Assembly (NCBI GenBank): GCA_950022655.1
Contig: OX465583.1
Span: 12,981,298 to 13,045,297 of the forward strand
Direction of reading: 5' to 3'
Source: Alentia gelatinosa
Lineage: Eukaryota; Annelida; Polychaeta; Phyllodocida; Polynoidae
Length of the DNA: 64,000 nt
Part shown: positions 14,801 through 26,800 of the stretch, one piece after another
How positions within the stretch are numbered: position 1 is the stretch's first letter
Layout: every line of letters starts with the position of its first letter
The notes under the pieces: model-generated
What the model was told of the DNA's origin: nothing
Database searches by the model: none
The model's input: the letters and a program-made list of their open reading frames with translations, nothing else
Translations under genes and position numbers: made by a program

Positions 14801-17800
14801 AAATTTCTGAAATTCTGCGTAGATACTTTATGGATGGCCTATTTCCATTGAGGTAAAGTATTCAGACCTTGTCCCAGTCACTTGGTGGACTCCTGCCATT
14901 CCATGGCTGTAGGAGAACGCTACAGAGTACACCGGAGGATATGGGGCATGATGAAGGGTCATGTAGTGTACGAGTAGATGTAATCAGTAATTGAAATATT
15001 ACAGATATACATGCACTTATGAGCATACCCGACTCTATATACATGGTATTCCGTTGCACAGGGGTAGGGACAATGGTATGAGGGGGAATGGAACCATCAA
15101 CAGAGAGGGATCCATTCCGGGCAAATGTGTCCGTTAACTCGGGGTGTCCACTTACACGAGGTGTCCGCTATGCGGGGTTCTTCTGTACCTCAACTGGGCA
15201 GCTCCATAGGTGCGAAATGGTGTGATTCTATAGAGCACAGAGTGATTGCTAGTTCCACCATCATCTGCTAGGAATTGTTAGAGAGCGCTACTATAGTCGT
15301 GGGACGACCTCTATTATCTGCTGTTATAATCTATAGATAATCGTGAGACAAGGCTAAAACCTCTGATCAAAATATCTTTGGTAGAATGTATTGATAACTG
15401 GACCCGCCACCTCGTGTTTTGTTAAGCGTTGGAGACAAAATGGCCGCCTCCATAGCACAATGGTTGTGTGCCCTATAGTTACATGACAGATTCGCTACCC
15501 ACCCCCATCCTTGACGCTCTGGATGCGTTCACGTTGGTTCACGGCCCAGTTTTCACACGGAGGATTTTGCCAATTACAATGTACTATAGGAAGACATTGT
15601 TAGTGTGTCTGAATGAAATCGGTTCCGAGTTGTTTTGGTCGGAAATATTCACCTCGTTCTTCGAACTCTGTGAATATTTTCGACCAATAACAACAAGGAA
15701 CAGATGTACTTCAGACACACTCACTATGTTTACTTATTATCATATACCTGGAAATAATTAAAAACGCCATTTTAAAACAAGTCACATGGTACAGAGGGAC
15801 GTATCGATATTATTTCGTCACTCAGTGAGGAACGGAATCCGTACTCTTTGTCAGTAAAAGTGAGACATTTGCTCACAAGTATATAATAATACAAGCGACG
15901 CACATAGGTTTACAGCTGTATCGTCATATGGCGATGAAATTCACATGCAATGTAATTCATATAACACAACCGCGACATCCAAAGTCCATTTTACACAATA
16001 AAAGCTCTGTACGTTTAGGGGAGCTGTCGCAGTAATTTAATCAAATAAAAAGAAACTTTTTATTCTTTTTTTTTAATCAATTCTGTATTGCAGCAAATTC
16101 TTTTCAGTATATTCATATGACTCAGACTTTTCAGTATATTCATATGACTCACCTTCAAACAATGGCTGCTCCTTGATGTCATGATAGTGACATTGACCTT
16201 AACAAATAACCTTTACTAAAGATATCCTCAAGCTATATCACTTATAGCTTACACATGATCTAGAAAGTTGTTGTCATTTACTCTGAGGGGACTGCACTTA
16301 CTGATGTTTTAAACTAAGTCCCAGTTCAAGTAAATGTATGTTCATCTATATCTAAAGTGACGACTGTATTTTTTTTATCTCCCGTCTTTAGTATGTACAC
16401 AATGTGGTGCTTTTGTATACTCACACTCTCCTTAATGTCCGTATTTACTACGTGTTACTTATATACCTCAATATCAGAGTAAAACTCAGGGAATTAATGC
16501 CTTGACCACATTTGAAAAGAACGGTCAAAACCACAGAACAGCATCTCCGTTGATTATACAAGGTGAACGTTGTCGTGGTTAGGGATTTAACCAAATTTCT
16601 ATTTGTAATCAAAAAGGAAATGGATTTTTTTTGATTTTTTTTGATTTTTTTTTTTTTTTAGATAGACCCATTTCAGCCTCGTCCATAATATACAAAAAGG
16701 AAATGGCATAAAGTTGGCATATATTTGGAAAGACAGCTATCTAAAAGCACAAGGCTATGTTGTATTTTTAAATCTCGTAGACATGTGACCTGTCACATGA
16801 CACGTGTGGTATCTATGTGCGCATGCTCTGTCTGAGATTACTCGCTGTTTTTGTGTGAGGTGGATTGACACTATGTAGCTTCGAGTTATCCTCCAAAAAG
16901 AAAAAAAATCAACCCGCCGATATCATCCACAATTAGCTGGGGGACAGAAAAAAAATATATCACGTGGTAAGAATAGGCCGGGAGAAGCTGGGTAGGGTTA
17001 CAAAATGATATTATTGAAATATTTCGTTGGAGAGTTCGGGTGACGGTGCGTATTGCCTGGAGCCCCAGTCCTTTTGGGTGGACAGTTTTCTCTCTAACTG
17101 AAATGAAAAAAATATATATATATTCTCTGTGATTTATTGAGGTCAACTCAAAATTGATCAAACAGAGATATACAATGTCAGGCGCGATGGACACGTCGAC
17201 TAAATATTGCCTCTGTTAAGTCGAGTTGAATGCTCTCGTATTTATGCAGGTCTTTATACTTTGTATTTCATAAATGAAGACAATGGAAATTGTGAGTATA
17301 GATTTAAGTACCTCCCCTTTCTATACAGGCAGTTTACAGTTTCGCGCCAAAAATATAACTGAAAGTTTTTTAAATCTACAACTGCATGACCCCCTACCTG
17401 ATTTCATTTCCATGGTATCACGGTACCACTTCTTAATACTGTATAAAACTAGAGCCTCGAACCATTAACAGGGGAAAACGCGATTGAAACGAAGTAAAAT
17501 GTATTTGCCATCATCACCTCGTCCTTTTTGATTGGTCATTATCGGTTGGAATGCTTGGCGTAGTTCTTATATATACAAATATGCCAGTTTATTGGGGGAA
17601 TATTGTCAGCGTTAATTCAATAATATCATTTTGTACTTAGTTTCATGAACGGTTTCTCAATCCCGACCCAATCCTATTCTCTAGTTTGTAGGCGCTGTCT
17701 TTGAGAGAAAAACAAAACGACCTCTTTCTGTTCATCTGTAGTGTCTGTGCTTTCCTAGGATCTCAACGTTTGCTAGTGCTTTGCTGAAATGTATCCATAT

Positions 17801-20800
17801 TTCATTCAGTTGTGCCTGAAGATTTTGGAGTGGTTTATCTTTTATTCCGCCAAAGAGTTGATTTTGGAACAGTATGTTTTTCCAATGGGTTTTATTTTAT
17901 GCAAATGCCTGTTGTATGTCTATTCTTACCCACATTCTCCTCAATTCACGTAGAATAAATAACCTACTTTGGTACTTGTTATTAACATTTTAATGCCGAC
18001 ACTTCTCTCTTTCAGCGGCCCTATAAAATGCTGCATCGAAGCTGCCCATGCTTTGAAACCACCTTGTTAAATCCAAACTTCTTTGAAACCTTCCGCAACC
18101 TTTTTGAGACACATTATTATAGAATATTCATGATATCTGGGGGACAGTCTCAGCAAAAATATTCAAAATATCTCAGTCGTTCAGATTTATAGGAGACTCC
18201 GAGTTAATATATCTGTATGTGTTTTTGTATCATATATGCGTAAGTGATCTTACATTAAGCAGTTAATCCTAAAGTAATAGATGTGTATATATGTTTAATG
18301 ACCAGGGATATAAAATATGTTTGAACATGTATGTCTGTGTCTTTGCTTTGATATATTATGTCTGTAATGTCCACCCTATTTCTTTCATATGCTAGTTGGG
18401 ACTCTCATAAGTTTTTGCTCCAAACTTGCTGACCACCACATTGAAGGCCATTACCCTCGGCACGTTTGAAACCGTATATAAATCGATTGCACTTCATGTA
18501 AACACAGAAATTATTTTAGTTTTATCTCATTCTTTTTATTTTGGTTGGGTATAGAAGTATTTTCGCCGCGTTTTCTAAAACTATTTTAGTTTTACGAGTT
18601 ATTTTCTGTTGGTAAGTTGTCCACACAACAATGAAGCGATATTGCTGTTCTATGATATCGTAATTCTAATAACATTTGATGATTTTTTTTTCAATACATT
18701 TTTTTTCTCAATATTTTTTTCTTTTGGCCAAAGAGGTGTTATTGCCACGTCTTCTCATTCCTTAAAACACTTTAAGGATAAGACGACCTCTCTATGTAAG
18801 GTGGTTGGTGGGTGTGGAGCCCTCCCTCGTTCGCCTCTGATTATTTACCATTAAGCCTGTATAAACATGTGTTGTGTTTCCTTTTTTAGAGAGAGCCATT
18901 GTGAAATAGAGCGGCGCCGCCGCAATAAAATGACAGCGTACATGAACGAGCTTTGCGACATGGTCCCTACATGCTCAACACTGGCCCGAAAACCCGACAA
19001 GCTCACTATACTCCGTATGGCCGTGTCACATATGAAAAATATGAGAGGTAACCGTGTCCTCCTCAGCCTAACAACCCTCAGCCTCCTTCCTCCTCCTCCT
19101 ATCTTAGAGGCGTCGCCTGGGTGAACTTAGTCTACCACTACTACTACCACTACCTCTTTGCGCCGCTGCCTTTGCCTACTTATGTTTTTTGTTATTTTTC
19201 TCTCGATTCGGGACCCTGACCTCTAACCCCCTTGTATGGCTGGCCGTGATTGGTCAACCGCTGAGCCAATAGCAGCCCTTCTTATAGCATGTTGCTAGTA
19301 TCGCCTGTTTCTGTTGCAAGCCTGTATGCTGGACCTCACCCAACAACTTACCTGGTTCTGGGCGCTTAATCGAGCGAGCCCCATCTAATATCACATCCCA
19401 TGTTTAGATGGGATAACGTTGATAATCTGTGTATGTTTTTTTAACGGGATGCGGTTAGAAGGACTGTAGGGGTGTGTGTTAGTTTGGTTTTTTTTAGCAG
19501 CTCGCGAAGTGCTCCTAGCCTGGTTAGTCGCTTGGGTGAGAGTGAGCGTTAATTTCTGTGCATCTGATCCTTTCTATCTGCAGCATTTTATTACCATTTT
19601 GTATCATCAGTGAAACCGTCCTCAACACCACCAACCGCCACAGCCACAAGCAGCAAGGGGCGCTCCCGGGGAAATAACCCGGGCTGTGGTTTGACCCCCC
19701 CACCACCATGTTGAAAGGAAAAAAAAAAAAAAAAAAATCCACAACAGAAAAAAAAATATATATATACAGAAACTGACCGTTGGTGTTCGCCATTGTTTGA
19801 TGACGGGTTCTGCGCCGTGTTTTCTTATAGGGAGAGCCATTGTGAGATTGAAAGGCGTAGACGTTGCAAGATGTCAACTTATGTAAATGAGATGTGTGAT
19901 ATGGTACCGGCATGTAGCACGCTCGCCCGCAAACCAGACAAACTTACCATTCTTCGTCTGGCGGTGGCACATATGAAAGCCTTCCAAGGTAAAGTAGCGT
20001 GACGTAACGTAACGATGTTTTTCATTGGTCGCCTTATGATGATGATGATGATAATGATGATGCTCGCCACCAGGTGGCCGACAGAAGCAAACACGTGATT
20101 GGCTGTTCCATGTCTGGCTCCACGCCGAGCCTCCACACCTTCTGATCCTATATCCCGCTGCGGATCACACACACCACTCTCTCCAGCAACAAACTCTCTT
20201 CGACACACTTGCACCACCAGACACACTTGCCTTGCATCTCGCTGTGTTCATAAGTTGTTGCAACCAGGGCTGCCAACCAACCAGGCAGACGGGAAGGGCT
20301 GTGGGACAGTCTCCCTTCGATCCCCCGCCAGTGCGTTTCAGGATGCTTCTGTCGTTGGCAGCTCTCCCCTCTTGACTATCCGCACTACTTTGCTGTGACA
20401 CACTTCGCGGCACAGTTTCTCGCTGATCCCTAATTACTACCTCCTTGAACAAAAAATATCACCACGGCATGTCAATATTTATTATCCATCTAAATACATA
20501 GTGTCCATAGAAAACACATGGGTAGTGTGTATCTACATACCTGGAGCATATGGATATGTTGTATGCTGCGGACTGCAAAAGCAGGCACATATGGAAAAAT
20601 AGTGCGTACCTGAATGAACTAATATGCCACTTGTAAGGAAAAGGTGGATAATAAATACAATATAGACTGGTTTCAGATAAAAGCGGTTGTATGCTCCTTA
20701 GAGTTGCGTCTGCGCAATATCCTAGCATGCGCTCGGATATTACTACGCATCAACTTCTCAGAGCCTATGGCCGCTTGTATCTGAAACCAGTCAATATTGT

Positions 20801-23800
20801 GTATGTATTACCGTTAAGTGTGACCTCTAACCTAGGAAGGACAACATTTTAAATGTATATCCAAACTCCAAATGTTGATTATCATCAACTTAAAAGTACT
20901 TCTTACTCAACGTAAAAGTAATACATTTTTGGCCCCTTTATCACTGGTCATTCAAATATAGCTCAAGGGAATCACCCCTTCAGAAAGTTCTGTTGACGAG
21001 TTAGGCTTAAATGCTTAGTTTATTCATGATGGGAAAAGGAATAGGGAATATAAGTGGAAATAATAGGAAAACGTTCTGCAGAATATTTGGCACACCTGTA
21101 TTTCGGATACTATAGAGGAAACCTATGAAAGTTTACGGTCAGAGCCCGTATCCCATCGAGTTTAAATAGCGTAGTGATTCACAAGGTGAAGCCATGTGAA
21201 TTATGTAGCGATTAAAATGGATGAGATTGAGCTCTGACCATAAACTTGAATAGGTTTCTGACTTCATCTCACCCCTCACATTGACTAATCGGCTAACATT
21301 TGTGACATAATCCCCCATTGAGTATTTTTTTCTTATACAAGTTCCCAATATTAAGCCTATGGGGAAAAAATACCAGGGGTGAAATAAAGTTTAATATGAT
21401 GGACTCTTCACGGTGATTGTAAATAACTATCAACCATGCCCTGTCCCCTCCTCCCTACACCATGTGTAGGAGCATGTGCACGCTCCTTGTAGATACTACT
21501 GCCCTTTGAGCTCTCCTCAGACTGACCGACACGATCCGCCACGACCGCAAACGATCTGCCACGACCGCAAACGATCTGCCACGACCGCAAACGATCTGCC
21601 ACGACCGAAAACGATCCTCGAAGGGGCGATTTTTAATGACTGATGTACAGTTGATTCAAATAGAGCACAAAGGCTTAACTGAAAATCAAACAAAATAATG
21701 TGGGAATTTTTTTTTGATAATTTTTATTAGGGAAAATTGTTACAAAACAATACCGGATTCGGCCATTTATCAACCCAAGAAGAATACTTTCTTTATTTTA
21801 CGTGTATTTTAAGACAAGTTTTTTTTCTTAAACAGGAGTGCTATTGGCCTCATATCTTAAATCTAAACAAAATAATCGTGGTCGCATCGACAGTTCCTGA
21901 TCGTGGTCGCATCGTGTCGGACGGTGTGAGTTGGGCTCATGTTCTCACCATTCCTGCACTAACTCTATCTAACCTTACTGGACGTCCCCATCCCGCTAGT
22001 CCCTCAGTTCTCTGGTCATTTGGATGTTGGTAATGCGCTACTGCCCTACTGCTACTACTCCTGATTCTACTTCTATTACTACCGCTACACACGATTATTG
22101 TGAAAGACGTTGTCACGCCGGTGCTCCGTACACAGTGGGCCTGTCCATTGTGTTACCTACAAGAGATATAATCAGCGTTGAAAAAATATATAGACTGAAA
22201 TGAGGATGAGGCAACGTCCTACCCCCTGAGCGATGCTACCTTGAATGGCAATTTAGAAAAAAAAAATGAAAAATTGAAGAAGAAAAAATATAGTAAAGAT
22301 TGAAAATGCCCTCTGTTGCCTGGAGTAGATATGCATTGTAGATTAGTTTATTGAAAATTTTTGTAAAGTCCCCTATTTGGCATCTGATATCCAACAAGGT
22401 TTGATAGTATGACATAATATTTTAAAAATATGCATTGTATATCAGTTTAGATGAAATTTTTTAAAGTCCCCGAATTGGCATTTGATATCCAACAAGGTTT
22501 TGCAGTATGACATAATATTTTAAAAATATGCATTGTATATCAGCTTTAATGAATTTTTTGTAAAATCCCCTATTTGGCATTTAATATCCAACAAGGTTTG
22601 GTAGAAGGACATGTTTAAGAAATTTTCAATGTATCCTTTGAAGTGCTATGTGCCTCTGTGACAGTAATAAATGATAACAACTCAAGAAGTGCGCATCTCC
22701 ATGCATGTTTCCAGCCAAGAAGAATACTTTCTATATTTTACATGTATTTTAAAGTTTTTTTTCTAAGCGCTTACACCTTATTGCCTTAGAGGATAATGAT
22801 AAGATCAGACAAAGCACACACCCGTGCAGGCCTTGGGACTGTCAATGAAGGCCGTGATCCATAAGAGTTTTGTTAACGATGGTTTCATTGATGATACATG
22901 CTTGACTCTTTGGAGTATGTGCTCATATAGAGGAAACCTATAAAAGTCTACGGTCAGAACTTGTATCCCATTCAGTTTGAATAGCGTAGTAATTCACAAG
23001 GCGAAGCCGCATGAATTACATAGCAAATCAAGCGAGATGGGATCGAGCTCTGACCGTAAACTTGAATAGGTTTCTGAATTTATCTCACCCCTCACATTGA
23101 CTAATCGGCTAACTTTTGCGACATAATCCCCCATTGAGTATTTTTTTCTAAATACTCCATTGGCATTGAGTTTGAGTTCCCAACGTTAAGTCTATGGGGG
23201 GAAAATACCAGGGGTGAGATAATAGCGTGTTTCCATATCCAAATGACCGATGACCGAGCTTAGCCTACTGCTGCACTGCTTGCTACTACCGCCTCACCAC
23301 TACTCTCACCCCCTCGCGCACTCCCAGGCGTATTTTATGTTAGACTGTTGGGTTCAGGACCGAGGTCCGCGGCCAACCCACGCCTCACCTTCTGTATAGT
23401 TTAGCACGTCTAGACTCCGCTTCACATAGGTTGATGGTAGCGCATTGTTGCTAGCCGACTGTAGTTGTTGTGGCTTCTGACTTGTTCTTGTTAAAGGTAT
23501 GTCAACGGAGACCAAACGGCAATAACATGTTTTTTTTCTCGAAGATAACCATATGTGTTTATTCTGTTGATAATTTTACATTAAATTTCTAAAGATATGG
23601 TGAAGTTTACAGTTCGGAGAAAAAAGATAAAATTTTACATTAAACCGAACAATAATCCCAGTCTAGTTAGATATGAAAGTAGAAGGTTATGATGAATTTT
23701 TCCTGTATAAATCTGGAGTACAATATTCTAGCATCACATATTGATATTTCCTTCTCAGAAATCCTTCCAAATGACGAAATTCATTGAAGGCCCACCAGTG

Positions 23801-26800
23801 TGTATCCTATGCGTCTTTTTGTATCCGAATATAGAGTTGAATATGTATACTTTGAATATAGTAAATATTATATATATATAAATTTTAGAAAAAAAAAGCA
23901 GGCCATTGAAAGATTGGTTTCTGCAGTCTCATGTGGGCGCTGGTACTGCTGGCGCCCCCTGTGTGTGTGTATGTGTGTATGGCAGGGACACTAACGCCCC
24001 CGTTGTCGCAATCAGGAACTGGGAATACGAGCACAGACGGCTCCTACAAGCCATCCTTCCTTACCGACCAGGAACTGAAACATCTCATCCTAGAGGTACG
24101 TCCATCTTCACTATCCTGCCCCTAATAAAAAACACCATAGGCTTAACATGGGGTTTGTTTATGTCACGGGTAGTGACATAAAGTGTTGTTTATGCCACTA
24201 CTTTCTGATACTGAAAAAATATGGAAACGGGGTAGGATAAAATCTAGACGCCACTCGTTTGAGATTGAGTTTATTTATCTCCATAATGTCACTCGTCTTC
24301 GACTCGTGAAATTATGGAGCCAACAAAATGCGTGGCATAAATAAACTCAGACTCAAACAGGGGCCTGTTTGATAATCTAGGATCGTACATGAAGACCTTT
24401 TTCTGTACCTCGGACAAGGGGTATCATTTGGTAATATTTAAGTTCATTCGCCAAGTCAGTATTAGCCTTCCATAAGGTCGTCCATAAGTGTTGAATAAAG
24501 TTGACCCACATCGTCCCTAGTTCTCTATGCCATACTGAAAGGTGTCTACATGTACGATCCTAAATTATTCAATTGGTCCTTGGTACAAACATCCATATGC
24601 ATAACTTTAAGAACTCGTACACCACAGGCTTGCGAGTATGGTAACTCATACCCAGTGACTAAAACCGATACATATTTCCAGGTAAAAAGACAATTCAAAA
24701 TCAGAAACGTATTCATATTTCGTCCGAGTCCCCATTCACCATCTCTTTTGGATCACTTCGGAATACTCACTTGGCTATCGCCTCATATACATTGCTGCGC
24801 ACTCCAAACTTGATGCCGAATGGCGACACAGACTCATCAGTTTCTTAATTAAAAAACTCATCAATTTCGTACTTAATATCCCCAGTAATTACGGAATAAT
24901 AAACAGGGAGGGTCTCAGTGTGGTAAGGGGCCCCAGTAACTTACCAATACAGTATAAACCAGTGTAAGGGAACCCTCTCCGTTCCTACCTAAAGTGTCCC
25001 TTTAAACGGGGTGTCTTCTGATATGTGTTGAACAAACATCTCATAGGGGGAACCATTCAGAGTAAAATGTTTTTCAGCTTTTTAACAGATGACAAATTTG
25101 TTTGCAGGCAGCAGACGGATTTCTGTTTGTGGTTCAGTGCGACACAGGCCGCATCATCTACGTCTCAGACTCCGTCACACCTGTCCTCAACCAGACGCAG
25201 GTGAGTGGTGCACGCAGTATACAAGAAACCAGCAAGGTTTGGTCAAAGTCATCGTTCTCTATGAGTTTGATGCAGAGTGATATGAACAAGGCGACAGCTG
25301 AGTGAATATCACGTAGCATTCAAATGAGTTGGAGAAGAACGACTTTGACCAAAACGAGTTGCTTTAAGTCAGGGATTCAGGGAATTCCCTAGAATCAGGG
25401 GTTTTTAATTCACATATTGCAGTTTTCCTCTTTTTCCAAGGAAATCCTTGTATGTTTTTTTTCAGTTTATAGAATAATTTGTTATTGCATAAAATAAAGA
25501 TATTTATTCACGACTTTTATATATTTTCACGAAGCTTCGAGTTAGGGAAGAGCTACTAGTTTTCTTAGTAGGGGAGATATAAATAAATATGTACTAATAT
25601 TTTGTTTAGTATTCAAATTTATTTAAAGACAGTATAACCGTTTACCCGTTGCCAGGCGATCTTCCACATTGTCGTAATGGGGCCAGAGGCCAGACACTGA
25701 TTGTTGGGAAAATGATGTATAAAAGAGTTGTGGAGTCACATTATGTCCTGTCATTGTACACAATGTATTCGTTATAGTAGATGTTGATGCCAACGTTGAT
25801 GATCGCCCATTGACAGGTGAACGCTTGTATCGTTGTTAAAATCATTTTGAATAAATACACAATATTGACTGGTTTCAGATACAAGTGGTCGTATGCTCCC
25901 AGGAGTTGACGCGCAGTAATATCCGAGCACATACGAGGATATTGCTCAGAGTCAACCCCAAGGAGTATACAACCACCTTTATCTGAAACCAGTCTATATT
26001 GTATTTATTATCCACCTTTTCCTGACAAGTGGCGTACTATTATTAGTTCATTTAGGTATGCACTATTTTTCTGTACGCATTATTTTCCGGTATGCACCCC
26101 CCAGAGCATATAACGTATCCATTTGTGCCGGGTTTGTCCATACGCACTCCCTGTGTTTTTTCTATGGACACTTTGTATAAGGTGGATAATAGATTAATGT
26201 TCCATGAAACCAAAGACGTGATTTTAAATAGGATGCATCAAAAGACCTTGCATTTTGTGAATCGCACCAGTCACCAGACTTCCAGAAATATCAGGTCGCG
26301 GTTGTTATGATATACATAGCATTAGGCTGTGATTATATGTTCAAATTTAGATGATTTTGTGTGTGTGTGTGTTAACATTGAAAATGATTGAGTGTGCCCT
26401 GTATTGCCTGCTTGCTTGTCCCGCAGTCTGACTGGTTTGGGAATGGCCTGTACGAGCTGGTTCACCCTGACGACCTGGAGAAGCTCCGTGAGCAGCTCTC
26501 GACGTCCGAGTCGCAAAACACCGGCCGCATTCTAGATCTGAAAAGTAAGTCTACTCTCACTTAACCCTAAGTCAGGGGTGCCAGTTTTCAATGTTTCAAT
26601 TAAAATTCATGTTTTCATTTTCAATTATTTTTTCCTTGTGTAATATTGGCATAGCAAATGGTAAATTACCCAATTCAGCCAAAGTCTATCACCCCCCCCC
26701 CCCCCCCCCCCCCACTAAGCCTCCTCACTGACCCATGTAAAAACTTGAGCTTTCCCTTAATCCTTTGAACCCTGCTGTAATGTGTATGTAATGCATAAAC

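Larger units (their letters stand above)
19989..24015. other. ARNT intron after bHLH exon B (4.0 kb)
   Basis: It holds a GC-richer stretch (20040-20420) with one CACGTG E-box at 20092-20097, a family I element (20480-20812), two family III elements, a 20-bp tandem repeat at 21538-21616, and three direct copies of a unit of about 120 bp containing ATATGCATTGTATATCAG (22325-22610). 23230-24000 shows nothing else identifiable. Confidence 0.55.

Noticed and set aside
15468..15761. 97-residue open frame
   Set aside because: It crosses the two arms of a fold-back element hairpin and does not resemble a protein.
18890..19988. Exon B as part of a processed pseudogene or second ARNT gene
   Set aside because: It has its own intron-flanking splice sites, matches the phase of the neighbouring ARNT exons, and no other ARNT exon is duplicated in the window.
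20092..20097. CACGTG E-box after bHLH exon B as an ARNT autoregulatory site
   Set aside because: A six-base word is expected many times in 64 kb and no cluster or promoter feature supports it.
21538..21616. Regular 20-bp repeats as a possible CRISPR array
   Set aside because: Copies are contiguous with no spacers, and the context is a eukaryotic intron; it is a small tandem repeat.
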